Source: Enterobacter mori LMG 25706
Lineage (GTDB): Bacteria > Pseudomonadota > Gammaproteobacteria > Enterobacterales > Enterobacteriaceae
DNA length: 64,000 nt
Assembly (NCBI RefSeq): GCF_000211415.1
Contig: NZ_GL890780.1
Location: forward strand, 216,179 to 280,178
Direction of reading: 5' to 3'
In this document: piece by piece, positions 41,776-51,454 of the stretch
Position numbering within the stretch: the first letter of the stretch is position 1
Layout: every line of letters starts with the position of its first letter
Made by a program: the position numbers and the translations under genes
The notes under the pieces: model-generated
The model's database searches: none
What the model was told of the DNA's origin: nothing
The model's input: the letters and a program-made list of their open reading frames with translations, nothing else

Positions 41776-42873
41776 TCAGCCGCTGAATACGTTTCCGGCA
41801 CCCGGTGCCGCCTTCAGTACCCATACGCGTCCGTAGTGGTTATACCAGCCCGCACGATGGCCTGCGTCAGGGCCAATACCCTGATAGATGTCGAAGTGCT
41901 GGCCTTTGATTGCGCCGCCGACGTCCAGCGCCACCATCAGGCGTAACTCATACTTGCCGTTAAATTTGCCGTTGTTGTCCAGCAGAGGAACCTCAGCAAG
42001 CAGCGTGGTGCCCGCAGGAATAATCGACCGATCCGAGGCGACCGATGCGCGACCAATCAACGGTACCGCACTCGCTCCTTTCACCGGCGCGAAGTTTTGC
42101 GGTTTAAAGAAGACGAACGACGGGTTCTGCTCCAGCAGCTCACGCACTTCGGCTTCGCTGTGTTTTTCGCCCCACTCGCGGATCGCCTGCATCGACATAT
42201 CTTCTTTCTTTACTTCGCCACGGTCGATCAGCACCTTACCGATGCTGCGATAGGCATGACCGTTTTTACCGGAATAGCTGAAGAAGTTAAGTGGCGAACC
42301 ATCACCGAAATCAATGTACCCGCTGCCCTGAACATCCATGATGAAGTTATCCATCAGCGAGTTGCTGTAGGCCAGGATGTAATTTTCGCTCAGCGCACCG
42401 GAGTAGATCTCAGCACGAGACGGCAAGCGGCCGCGCTTTGGTGGCATACGGTAGATAGGATACTGGAACTCGCCCTGGCGGGTATGTCTCGCCTGAATCA
42501 CTGGCGTGTAATACCCGGTGAACTGAACGTTGCCGTAATTATCCGCCCCTTCCATCTGCCAGGCATCAATACCAAACTGGCGCATATTGCGCGTATCACC
42601 GCCCGCACGCAGCCAGTCCTGTACCGCGCTATAGACATTATTCTGTGAGCCATACAGACGCGGTGACGCATTGCGGATCTGGTAGACCTGTTCGGAGAAA
42701 TCTCCGGCATTGATCGGTGCGCCGACCGCATCAGGTTGATTAACTAAAGAGAAAGGCTGGGATAACTTCCCGTCTTTATACTGTTGACCGCGATCGGTCG
42801 GTTTGGAAGAACAGGCCGCAAGAATCGCTACCATTGCGCCCGTCATCAGATACTTCGCCCAACGTCCTTTCAT
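41776..42873 (-). CDS. mltA: Membrane-bound lytic murein transglycosylase A
   Basis: Outer-membrane lipoprotein that cleaves peptidoglycan glycan strands with 1,6-anhydro product formation. The 365 residues match E. coli in length. The signal peptide ends in a LAAC lipobox with the lipidated Cys21. The MltA domain follows, and the 3D domain near the C-terminus contains the catalytic aspartate in VALDVGGAIKGQHFDIYQG. Confidence 0.96.
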   Translation of the reverse strand: MKGRWAKYLMTGAMVAILAACSSKPTDRGQQYKDGKLSQPFSLVNQPDAVGAPINAGDFSEQVYQIRNASPRLYGSQNNVYSAVQDWLRAGGDTRNMRQFGIDAWQMEGADNYGNVQFTGYYTPVIQARHTRQGEFQYPIYRMPPKRGRLPSRAEIYSGALSENYILAYSNSLMDNFIMDVQGSGYIDFGDGSPLNFFSYSGKNGHAYRSIGKVLIDRGEVKKEDMSMQAIREWGEKHSEAEVRELLEQNPSFVFFKPQNFAPVKGASAVPLIGRASVASDRSIIPAGTTLLAEVPLLDNNGKFNGKYELRLMVALDVGGAIKGQHFDIYQGIGPDAGHRAGWYNHYGRVWVLKAAPGAGNVFSG

Positions 42874-43040
42874 TATATCTCGTCTTTAAGTTGCCCTTAT
42901 CCGCGTGATGAAGATAACAAACCGCCAGGGCTAATGAAATGCAATCACATGCTCTTTGGCAAATTTTGCGCAAAAAATAGTCCAAACCAAGCCATGTCGT
43001 TCAATTTGCATACAAAATCATGATTTATGTGAAAAAGGGG

Positions 43041-43068
43041 TTGCATCACAAACCTATCCGAGTATAGT
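43041..43068 (+). promoter_or_regulatory. Promoter of the initiator tRNA
   Basis: TTGCAT (43041-43046) and TATAGT (43063-43068) with a 16-base spacer, followed by a GC-rich GCGC discriminator typical of stringently controlled stable RNA promoters. Confidence 0.75.
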
Positions 43069-43081
43069 GCGCATCCACGGA

Positions 43082-43158
<77 letters not shown>

Positions 43159-43175
43159 ACACGTCTAAAAACAAT

Positions 43176-43199
43176 AAACACCCTTAAGGGTGTTTTTTT
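43176..43199 (+). terminator. tRNA-Met terminator
   Basis: AAACACCCTT/AAGGGTGTTT followed by a T7 run 20 bases after the tRNA end. Confidence 0.9.
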
Positions 43200-43220
43200 G
43201 TATCTGCAGTTTGTGAAACT

Positions 43221-43238
43221 GCCGGGCGATAACCCGGC
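43221..43238. repeat. Short REP-like palindrome downstream of amiC
   Basis: GCCGGG-CGATAA-CCCGGC lies 8 bases beyond the amiC stop; it resembles the core of the other REP-type units. Confidence 0.5.
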
Positions 43239-43246
43239 GTACAGCG

Positions 43247-44500
43247 CTAACCACGTCGCGCCAGCGTCGCCCCGTCTGAGAAATACGCCCGTATCCCTGC
43301 CAGAATCGACTCCGCCACTTCCTGCTGGAACTTAGCGGTCTTCAGCTTGCGCTCCTCTTCCACGTTACTGATAAACGCGGTTTCGACCAGGATGGACGGA
43401 ATATCCGGCGCTTTCAGTACCGCAAACCCGGCCTGCTCGACGCTGTTTTTATGCAGCTTATTGATATTACCCAGCTTGCCCAGCACCGCTTTGCCAAATT
43501 TCAGGCTGTCGGTGATGGTTAATGATTGCACCATATCGAACATGGTGTGATCGACGTAGCGGTCGCCGCTCTTGCCCACGCCACCAATTAAGTCCGAAGC
43601 GTTCTGCGTATCCGCAAGGTATCTTGCCGCAGTACTGGTCGCCCCTTTGGTCGAGAGCGCAAATACCGATGAACCACTCGGTTGGCGACTGGTAAAGGCA
43701 TCCGCATGGATGGAGACGAACAGATCCGCGCGCTGCTTCTGCGCTTTTGCCACGCGAACTTTTAGCGGAATAAAGACATCCTCATTACGCGTCATGTAGG
43801 CGCGCATATTGCCTTCTTTATCAATCAATGCCTTCAGGCGACGGGCGATCTGCAGCACCACATCTTTTCCACGGGTGTGATATTTCCCGACGGCACCGGA
43901 GTCTTCCCCGCCGTGGCCGGGATCGAGCATGATCACAATAGGACGATCGCGCCCTGCTTTACCCGGCTGTGGGCCGCTTTGCGCGGGCGGAACCTGACGT
44001 TCGAGATCGCCTTTGTTGTAATCCTCCAGAAGCGCCAGAAGCGGATCCTGGATGTCCGTTGCGTTGGCGGGATAAAGATCCATCACCAGACGTTCTTTAA
44101 ACGTTGCTACCGGCGCAAGCGCAAACAGCTGCGGTTTCACGTTCTGCTTCAGTTCAAACACCATACGAACCGTCTGCGGATCAAACTGGCCAACGCGCGC
44201 TGACTTGATAAAAGGATCGTCACCGCGGATCTGCGCCGCCATCCCCTTAAGCACGGAATTGAGGTTTACACCTTCGAGATCCACGACCACACGTTCAGGA
44301 TTGCTGAGGGCAAATTGCTTATATTTCAGCACGCGATTGGATTCGACCGTCACGCGCGTATAGGTCGACGACGGCCAGACGCGCACCGCCACCACCTGGC
44401 TAGTGGCAGCAAGACCGACCTGACTGACGCTAAGCAACCCCATTGCCCCCGCCCCTTTTAACAAACGGCGGCGGCTTATTGCTGAATTGGATCCCGACAT
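43247..44500 (-). CDS. amiC: N-acetylmuramoyl-L-alanine amidase AmiC
   Basis: Periplasmic zinc amidase that splits septal peptidoglycan in cell division. From the ATG at 44500 it has 417 residues, as in E. coli; the frame extension to 44584 has no support. A Tat signal peptide is visible ([15 protein letters not shown]), then an AMIN septal-targeting domain (about 35-165), then the amidase-3 domain with zinc ligands in [23 protein letters not shown] and VETAFISN. Confidence 0.96.
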   Translation of the reverse strand: MSGSNSAISRRRLLKGAGAMGLLSVSQVGLAATSQVVAVRVWPSSTYTRVTVESNRVLKYKQFALSNPERVVVDLEGVNLNSVLKGMAAQIRGDDPFIKSARVGQFDPQTVRMVFELKQNVKPQLFALAPVATFKERLVMDLYPANATDIQDPLLALLEDYNKGDLERQVPPAQSGPQPGKAGRDRPIVIMLDPGHGGEDSGAVGKYHTRGKDVVLQIARRLKALIDKEGNMRAYMTRNEDVFIPLKVRVAKAQKQRADLFVSIHADAFTSRQPSGSSVFALSTKGATSTAARYLADTQNASDLIGGVGKSGDRYVDHTMFDMVQSLTITDSLKFGKAVLGKLGNINKLHKNSVEQAGFAVLKAPDIPSILVETAFISNVEEERKLKTAKFQQEVAESILAGIRAYFSDGATLARRG

Positions 44501-44672
44501 GCTTCTCCCGAGCAAGAAAACGAACTGATATACAAAATGTCCAGATTGACCGAAAACTTTAACGAATGACGCATAAACTGTCATCTATAAAAGGGTAAAC
44601 AATCATACGTTAACGCACGGATTACTTATTCCTTTCTATGTGTCGCGGAAAATTTAGGCTTGCACACGCGGC

Positions 44673-44715
44673 TATAATCGAATAAAAATACAGAAATTAC
44701 GAATAAACATTCATT
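44673..44715 (+). promoter_or_regulatory. Two ARG boxes over the argA promoter
   Basis: ATCGAATAAAAATACAGA (44677-44694) and TACGAATAAACATTCATT (44698-44715) match the ArgR consensus WNTGAATWWWWATTCANW at most positions and are 3 bp apart, the canonical spacing for a hexamer-bound pair. The first overlaps a perfect -10 hexamer TATAAT (44673-44678), so ArgR with arginine would block transcription. Confidence 0.8.
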
Positions 44716-44727
44716 AAGGGTTGTGCC

Positions 44728-46059
44728 ATGGTGAAGGAACGTAGAACCGAACTGGTCCAGGGATTCCGCCATTCTGTTCCCTATATCAACGCCCATCGGG
44801 GGAAAACGTTCGTCATCATGCTCGGCGGCGAAGCCATTGAGCATGAAAATTTTTCCAGTATCGTCAATGATATAGGTCTTCTGCACAGCCTCGGCATCCG
44901 CCTGGTTGTGGTGTATGGCGCGCGCCCGCAGATCGATGCCAATCTGGCCTCTCATCAGCATGAGCCTATTTATCACAAACATACCCGCGTGACGGATGCG
45001 AAAACGCTTGAACTGGTGAAACAGGCTGCGGGTCTGTTGCAGCTGGACATCACCGCCCGCCTGTCGATGAGCCTGAACAATACGCCGCTGCAAGGCGCGC
45101 ATATTAACGTCGTGAGCGGCAACTTCATCATCGCTCAGCCGCTTGGCGTGGACGACGGCGTGGATTATTGCCACAGCGGTCGTATTCGTCGTATCGATGA
45201 AGAGGCTATTCACCGCCAGCTGGACAGCGGTGCCATCGTGCTGATGGGTCCGGTCGCGGTTTCTGTAACGGGCGAAAGTTTTAACCTGACGTCTGAAGAG
45301 ATAGCCACCCAGCTTGCTATCAAGCTGAAAGCGGAAAAAATGATTGGGTTTTGTTCCTCACAGGGTGTCGAAAACGATGAAGGGATGATTGTGCCTGAAC
45401 TATTTCCCAACGAAGCGCAGGCGCGCGTTGAAGCGCTCGAAGAAGCGGGAGATTACCACTCCGGCACCGTGCGCTTTCTGCGCGGAGCAGTGAAAGCCTG
45501 CCGCAGCGGCGTGCGCCGTAGCCACCTGATCAGCTATCAGGAAGACGGTGCGCTGCTGCAAGAGCTGTTCTCCCGCGACGGTATTGGTACGCAGATTGTG
45601 ATGGAGAGCGCCGAGCAGATCCGCCGCGCGACCATCAACGATATTGGCGGCATTCTGGAACTGATCCGTCCGCTGGAACAGCAGGGAATTCTGGTTCGCC
45701 GTTCACGCGAGCAGCTGGAGATGGAGATCGACAAATTCACCATCATCCAGCGCGATAACCTGACCATCGCCTGTGCCGCGCTCTATCCGTTCCCGGAGGA
45801 GAAGATCGGCGAAATGGCCTGCGTTGCCGTGCATCCTGACTACCGCAGCTCTTCCCGCGGCGAGATGCTGCTGGAGCGTGTGGCAGCTCAGGCGCGGCAG
45901 ATTGGGCTCAGCAAGCTGTTTGTTCTGACGACCCGCAGCATTCACTGGTTCCAGGAACGCGGCTTTACGCCGGTCGACATTGATTCACTGCCGGAAAGCA
46001 AGAAAGAGATGTACAACTATCAGCGTCGTTCAAAAGTGCTGATGGCTGACCTGGGATAA
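44728..46059 (+). CDS. argA: N-acetylglutamate synthase
   Basis: Acetylates L-glutamate with acetyl-CoA, the first and feedback-inhibited step of arginine biosynthesis. The 443 residues match E. coli: an amino-acid-kinase-like regulatory domain at the N-terminus ([27 protein letters not shown]) that senses arginine, and a C-terminal GNAT acetyltransferase domain with [15 protein letters not shown] near residue 370. Control by ArgR is supported by the two ARG boxes upstream. Confidence 0.97.
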   Translation: MVKERRTELVQGFRHSVPYINAHRGKTFVIMLGGEAIEHENFSSIVNDIGLLHSLGIRLVVVYGARPQIDANLASHQHEPIYHKHTRVTDAKTLELVKQAAGLLQLDITARLSMSLNNTPLQGAHINVVSGNFIIAQPLGVDDGVDYCHSGRIRRIDEEAIHRQLDSGAIVLMGPVAVSVTGESFNLTSEEIATQLAIKLKAEKMIGFCSSQGVENDEGMIVPELFPNEAQARVEALEEAGDYHSGTVRFLRGAVKACRSGVRRSHLISYQEDGALLQELFSRDGIGTQIVMESAEQIRRATINDIGGILELIRPLEQQGILVRRSREQLEMEIDKFTIIQRDNLTIACAALYPFPEEKIGEMACVAVHPDYRSSSRGEMLLERVAAQARQIGLSKLFVLTTRSIHWFQERGFTPVDIDSLPESKKEMYNYQRRSKVLMADLG

Positions 46060-46063
46060 TACA

Positions 46064-46090
46064 GCGCCCTCACCGTCCGGTGGGGGCGTT
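46064..46090. terminator. Terminator between argA and recD
   Basis: AGCGCCCTCACC and GGTGGGGGCGTT form a GC-rich hairpin over a GTCC loop between the convergent 3' ends. The T-tract is short. Confidence 0.65.
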
Positions 46091-46094
46091 TAAC

Positions 46095-47915
46095 TTAGAG
46101 GGACTCGAATATCGCACTTAAGCCGCTTCGACGTTCCGTTCGCGCGGCAATGGCCTGTACCAGAACGCGTTCATCGGTATAGAGCGACAGCCGCTGGCGC
46201 GCGCGGGTAATGGCGGTGTAAATCAGCTCTCGGGTGATGACGGGTGACAGCTGCGTAGGCAGGATCAGCGCCGCATGATTAAACTCAGAGCCCTGGGATT
46301 TGTGTACCGTCATCGCCCACGCCGTATCATGCTCGGGCAGACGACTTGGCTGTACCGACTTCACGCTTCCCTCCGGCATCATGAACCAGACGCGCAGCCC
46401 CTGACCGCGATCGAGCGCAATTCCGATATCCCCGTTAAACAAGCCCAGCGCGCTGTCATTGCGGGAGATCATTACCGGTCGCCCCTCATACCAGCGCGAA
46501 TGCGGCAAACGGTTGATTTTACGCTTCTGCGCCAGCAGCTGTTCCAGCCTGTCGTTTAGCCCACTGACGCCAAACGGCCCCTCCCTCAGCGCACACAAGA
46601 GCTGATATTCACCGAACGCGGCAATGACCTGCTCCGGCGTATTCTGCTGTTGTACACAGGTCAGGAAGTACTGATATCCCTCCAGCGCGTCATCCAGCAT
46701 CGCCTGATACTCTTCACTGCTTTGCAGCGATTTTTTCTCGATATCGGTAAAGGTGCCGTCAAACACGCCGCGCGTGCTGTGCCGATCGCCGCGGTTTACC
46801 GCAGCAGCCAACTGGCCGATACCGGAGTCACTGCCGAAACGGTAACTTTTTTGCAGCAAGCACAGGCTGTCGCGCAGCGCCCCCGCTACCGGGGAGTTAT
46901 CGGGTTCGAGGGCGCAGCCGGTCAGGCGTACCAGCTCCTGAGCACGCGCAGCGGTATAGCCAAAACTGGCGTAGGTGCAAATGTCCCCCAGCACCGCTCC
47001 GGCTTCCACAGAGGCAAGCTGATCGCGATCGCCAAGGAAAATAACCCGCGCGTGAGGCGGCAGCGCATCAATCAGCCGCGACATCATCGTCAGGTCGATC
47101 ATTGAGGCTTCATCCACCACCAGTACGTCCAGATGCAGCGGGTTGCCGGCATGATATCGCAGCCGCTGGCTGCCCGGCTGTGCGCCAAGCAGACGGTGTA
47201 AGGTGCTAGCCTCATTGGGGAAAAGTGCAAGCTGCGCCTCGGTTAGCGGCAGTTTTTGCAGCGCCCCACCCAACGACTCCGTGAGTCGAGCGGCGGCTTT
47301 ACCGGTAGGTGCGGCCAGCCGGATACGGCATTTCTGCTCGCCAGATAGCTGAATCAGCGCCGCGAGGAGTTTTGCCACCGTAGTGGTTTTCCCCGTGCCC
47401 GGGCCGCCAGAAATCACCGAAATCCGCCGCGTTAAGGCCACGGCCGCCGCCACTTTTTGCCAGTCGATGGCCTCACCCGAGCTAAACAGGCCATCCAGCG
47501 TTTGTCGAAGCTGCGCTTCATCACACGGAAGCGGGGCATTCGTTTCGCTGAAAAAGCGCGCCACCGTGAGCTCGTTGCGCCACAGGCGGTTAAGGTATAA
47601 ACGCTCGCCGGTCAGGATCATCGGCGTTTGCGTTTCGGCCCCGCTGACGGCGGGAGAGCGGAGTAATACAGCCTGCCAGTCCACCGATTCCCCCAGCAGA
47701 ACGAAACAGGACTGCAATGCCGCAGGCATTTGTTCATCTGGCACCAGACGCGAAAGCGGCAGGCAAACGTGCCCTTCTCCCGCGTCTTTGCTGAGAAGAG
47801 CGGCAGCGAGCATCACCTCCGGCTCCTCGCCCGCCACCATCATGGCGAACTGAACGTCAAGGGGGCGCAGCACGCGTTGTTCCACGGCTTCCAGCAATAG
47901 TTCCTGCATCGTCAT
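46095..47915 (-). CDS. recD: Exodeoxyribonuclease V subunit alpha (RecD)
   Basis: Fast 5'-3' helicase motor of the RecBCD double-strand-break repair complex. The 606 residues (608 in E. coli) carry Walker [17 protein letters not shown] near residue 165, Walker [12 protein letters not shown], and the late motif [13 protein letters not shown] of superfamily 1B helicases. The start overlaps the recB stop by 4 bases (ATGA), so the subunits are translationally coupled. Confidence 0.96.
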   Translation of the reverse strand: MTMQELLLEAVEQRVLRPLDVQFAMMVAGEEPEVMLAAALLSKDAGEGHVCLPLSRLVPDEQMPAALQSCFVLLGESVDWQAVLLRSPAVSGAETQTPMILTGERLYLNRLWRNELTVARFFSETNAPLPCDEAQLRQTLDGLFSSGEAIDWQKVAAAVALTRRISVISGGPGTGKTTTVAKLLAALIQLSGEQKCRIRLAAPTGKAAARLTESLGGALQKLPLTEAQLALFPNEASTLHRLLGAQPGSQRLRYHAGNPLHLDVLVVDEASMIDLTMMSRLIDALPPHARVIFLGDRDQLASVEAGAVLGDICTYASFGYTAARAQELVRLTGCALEPDNSPVAGALRDSLCLLQKSYRFGSDSGIGQLAAAVNRGDRHSTRGVFDGTFTDIEKKSLQSSEEYQAMLDDALEGYQYFLTCVQQQNTPEQVIAAFGEYQLLCALREGPFGVSGLNDRLEQLLAQKRKINRLPHSRWYEGRPVMISRNDSALGLFNGDIGIALDRGQGLRVWFMMPEGSVKSVQPSRLPEHDTAWAMTVHKSQGSEFNHAALILPTQLSPVITRELIYTAITRARQRLSLYTDERVLVQAIAARTERRSGLSAIFESL

Positions 47916-50900
47916 GCCATCTCCTCCGTGGTTGTGGCAAACAACTCATCCATCTTTTCTATCAATGCCGCGTCCGGACGTGTGCTGAAAATGCCGGAGT
48001 TGGGATCCGTAGCGTCCACCCCGCGCAGGAAGAGATAAATAACGCCGCCGAAATGATCTTCATAACGGTAATCGGCAATGCGGTGGCGCAGATAGCGATG
48101 CAGAGCCAGCGTATAAAGCTGATACTGCAAATCGTAGCGATGCTGCTGCATGGCAGATGCCATCGCGTCTTGCGTGTAGGCGTCGCTGCTGTCCCCCAGC
48201 CAGTTCGATTTGTAATCCAGCAGGTAGTAACGACCTTCGTGGCGGAAAACCAGGTCGATAAAACCTTTTAACATCCCCTGAACCTGGCGGAAGTTCAAAG
48301 GCGGGCAGCCAGCGGAAAGCGGATCGTACTCACGGATCAACGCATCAAGCGCATCGGCTTTAAGCGGGCTGGCGATAGGGAGATAAAACTCCATTTCCAC
48401 CTGTTTGTCTTTAGCGGTCAACTGGCTGAGCGAAATCCCCTGCTGCGTGAGCGGTGCCTGTAAAATCGCAGTGACCCAGTCGGTGAGGACAGGCTGCCAT
48501 TTCTCGTCAAAGCCGCCGCTCTGGAGCATTTTCAGCACCCACTCAGTAGAAACCGGCTGGGTGAAATCCAGTTCTTCAAACAGGCTGTGTAAAAAGGTAC
48601 CGGGTGACGCGCCGCGTGGGAACCGATGCGGAGTCAGGGCAGGCTCAGGGAGTACGTCTCCCACTCCGGCGGCATCCACATCCAGCTTCGGCATCAGATC
48701 CTGCGCAATGCTCTGCCCATGCTGCTGTAAACCGGAGTAACTGGTTACGCGCCAGTCGTCAGCGAGAGTTCGCTTGATTTGCCGGGCATTCAGATCGGCA
48801 ACAGGCTGCTCCGGCATCTGCCAGCGGCTGTTCTCCGGCGATGAGGGAATATGCAGAGCAATATGGTCACCACACAGCGCCTCGATGCACTGGCGCAGCC
48901 CTGCCGCATCTTTTGGCTCTCCGAGCTGAATAAGACGTCCCAGCGCGCTTAAATGGAAATCGGTCTCTCCTGACTTCTCACCACGGCGACGAAACAGCGG
49001 CGCAATACCCAGACTGCAATGCCAGACCGAGCGGGTCAGCGCCACGTAGAGCAGGCGTAAATCCTCTGCCAGACGTTCAGCCTCCGCCAGCTCAACGCTG
49101 GATTCCGCTTTACTGAGATCGAGCACGGCTTCAAATGATTCACGGTCGTGGTAAAAGGCCTGGTCCTGCACGCGGTAGTTGGCGATAAACGGGAGCCAGA
49201 CCAGCGGATACTCAAGACCTTTCGACTTGTGAATGGTGACGATCTGCACCAGATGCTTATCGCTTTCGAGGCGCATCTGCTGACTGGATGAGTTGCTGTT
49301 CGGATCGGCAATCTGCTGTGACAGCCAGCGCACCAGCGCATGCTCGCTTTCGAGCTGCGTTCCCGCTTCCTGCAACAGCTCGCTGATATGCAGAATATCG
49401 GTCAGGCGGCGCTCGCCGCCTGCCGTGGCGAGCATATTCTCCGCAATCTGACGCTTCGCCATCAGCTCGCGCAGCATGGCCATTACGCCGCGTTTTTGCC
49501 AGCGTTCCCGGTAGTGGGCAAACTCTTCAACGACATTATCCCAGGCTTCCTCGTCGTTGTTTAGCGCGTCAATATCACGGGCATTCAGCCCCATCATTGC
49601 GCTGGCCACGGCGCTGCGAAGCGTGCTTTCACGCTCGGGGGCCAACACGGCCTGCAGCAGCCATAGCATCTCCTGAGCTTCCAGAGTTTCACAGACGCTG
49701 TCGCGATTCGAGAGATAGACGGACGGGATGTTGAGCAAGGTCAGCGCATCGCGGACCAGCGCCGCCTCCTGGCGACTGCGCACCAGCACCGTAATATCGG
49801 ATGCCTTGACGGGGTTCGCCTGCTCCCCTCGCCATAACACGGCTTCGCCACGCGCTCCGGCACTCAGCCAGTCGCGGATCTGTGCGGCGCAGTGCTGCGC
49901 CATCGCACTTTGATAATCCCCAACGCCACAGCCTTCACCGTCGAGCAGCCAAAGGTTCATGGCTGGCTGAGTCACGCCATTGAACTCAAAGCGCAACGAG
50001 GCATTTTTTTCAGCAAACTTGACCGGCAGGAAAGGAATTTCACGAAACATAAACGCCGCGTCCATCTGCTTAAAGAGCGTGTTGACGCTTTCCACCATAC
50101 CCGGAGCGGATCGCCAGTTAGTCTCTAAGGTGTAATGGGCTGTAACTTCGCTACGGGCCTTCATGTAGGTAAAAATGTCGGCGCCACGGAAGGCGTAAAT
50201 CGCCTGCTTCGGGTCACCGATCAACAGCAGCGCAGTGTCTGGCTGCTGACGCCAGATACGGCGGAAAATACGGTACTGCTGGGGGTCCGTATCCTGAAAC
50301 TCATCGATCATGGCCACCGGAAAACGCGTGCGGATTGCTGCAGCGAGCGCTTCGCCATTTTCACTGCACAGCGCGGCGTCCAGACGGCTTAGCATATCGT
50401 CAAAGCCCAGCTCACCCCGACGGCGTTTTTCACGCGCCACGGCTTCACGGATTTCCGTCATGGCGCGGGTAATCATTAAGTCGTTAAGCGTTAACGGCTC
50501 AGCCAGTAGACTCTCGATGGCAACAAAAAGAGGATGCTCTGGCACGATGCCATCGGCTTTCGTCCGCTCGGTCAAAAAACGCTGGGAGAACTTTTCCAGA
50601 GCATCCGGAAGCTGATAGCCTCGCGTCTCTTCCTGTGCCCAGGCGCTGATCTTGTCGATCCATTTGCCCTGATTGCCGCGGTTAAATTTTTTCCTGTCAA
50701 TACCGGAGTTTTCGAGGATCGAGGCAATTTCACCGACGGACGCATTCCACTTTTGCTTCAGGGTCGCAATTTGCGTGACGATCTTTTCATGGCGTGATGC
50801 GAGCGTTTCGTCCGCTGGCGGCGGTGATTTGATGACGGGCGCTTCCCCCTGTAGATAGCGATCGATAGCACGCAAAAGCTCTTCAGGGCCTTTCCACAAC

Positions 50901-51454
50901 GCATGCACCGCTTCGGCGATGTCACGCTGCAGGGGGTAGCAGTGGCGGCGCCAGAAATCTGCGCAGGCCTGATAGCGAAGCTCAGACTCGTCTTCAATGA
51001 GCTGCTGTTCAAATAGCATGCCGGACTCAAAGGCATTCAGGCTCAGCATGCGCTGACAAAAGCCGTGGATGGTGAAAACGGACGCTTCATCCATTTGCCG
51101 TTCCGCCAGCAGCAGCCAATGCGCAGCCTGCTGCTTATCGGCAATTTCTTCCAGAAGGCTGGCGTAAAGCGGGTTATCGGTGCTCTGTCGCAGGCAAGCG
51201 ATGCGCAGCTCGTGAATATTGGCACGGATACGGCCACGCAGCTCGGCGGTAGCTGCTTCGGTGAAGGTCACCACCAGCAGCTCCTCCACGCTTAACGGAC
51301 GCGGAAAAGCGGCAGTACCGCCAAGCCCTAACAGCAGACGCAGATAGAGCGCGGCAATAGTGTAGGTTTTTCCCGTTCCCGCTGAGGCTTCAATCAATCG
51401 TTCACCCTGTAGAGGTAAACGTAAGGGATCAAGGGACTCAGCGGTATCGGTCAT
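47912..51454 (-). CDS. recB: Exodeoxyribonuclease V subunit beta (RecB)
   Basis: 3'-5' helicase and the only nuclease active site of RecBCD. The 1180 residues equal E. coli. Walker A is in [18 protein letters not shown] (about 23-40), the UvrD-type motif [18 protein letters not shown] near 390, and the C-terminal PD-(D/E)xK nuclease domain ends in [19 protein letters not shown] near 1082. It overlaps ptrA upstream by 4 bases and recD downstream by 4 bases. Confidence 0.97.
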   Translation of the reverse strand: MTDTAESLDPLRLPLQGERLIEASAGTGKTYTIAALYLRLLLGLGGTAAFPRPLSVEELLVVTFTEAATAELRGRIRANIHELRIACLRQSTDNPLYASLLEEIADKQQAAHWLLLAERQMDEASVFTIHGFCQRMLSLNAFESGMLFEQQLIEDESELRYQACADFWRRHCYPLQRDIAEAVHALWKGPEELLRAIDRYLQGEAPVIKSPPPADETLASRHEKIVTQIATLKQKWNASVGEIASILENSGIDRKKFNRGNQGKWIDKISAWAQEETRGYQLPDALEKFSQRFLTERTKADGIVPEHPLFVAIESLLAEPLTLNDLMITRAMTEIREAVAREKRRRGELGFDDMLSRLDAALCSENGEALAAAIRTRFPVAMIDEFQDTDPQQYRIFRRIWRQQPDTALLLIGDPKQAIYAFRGADIFTYMKARSEVTAHYTLETNWRSAPGMVESVNTLFKQMDAAFMFREIPFLPVKFAEKNASLRFEFNGVTQPAMNLWLLDGEGCGVGDYQSAMAQHCAAQIRDWLSAGARGEAVLWRGEQANPVKASDITVLVRSRQEAALVRDALTLLNIPSVYLSNRDSVCETLEAQEMLWLLQAVLAPERESTLRSAVASAMMGLNARDIDALNNDEEAWDNVVEEFAHYRERWQKRGVMAMLRELMAKRQIAENMLATAGGERRLTDILHISELLQEAGTQLESEHALVRWLSQQIADPNSNSSSQQMRLESDKHLVQIVTIHKSKGLEYPLVWLPFIANYRVQDQAFYHDRESFEAVLDLSKAESSVELAEAERLAEDLRLLYVALTRSVWHCSLGIAPLFRRRGEKSGETDFHLSALGRLIQLGEPKDAAGLRQCIEALCGDHIALHIPSSPENSRWQMPEQPVADLNARQIKRTLADDWRVTSYSGLQQHGQSIAQDLMPKLDVDAAGVGDVLPEPALTPHRFPRGASPGTFLHSLFEELDFTQPVSTEWVLKMLQSGGFDEKWQPVLTDWVTAILQAPLTQQGISLSQLTAKDKQVEMEFYLPIASPLKADALDALIREYDPLSAGCPPLNFRQVQGMLKGFIDLVFRHEGRYYLLDYKSNWLGDSSDAYTQDAMASAMQQHRYDLQYQLYTLALHRYLRHRIADYRYEDHFGGVIYLFLRGVDATDPNSGIFSTRPDAALIEKMDELFATTTEEMA

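Noticed and set aside
41776-43081. Possible ArgR or CRP site upstream of mltA
   Set aside because: AT-rich sequence is present but no half-site pair with acceptable spacing could be aligned.
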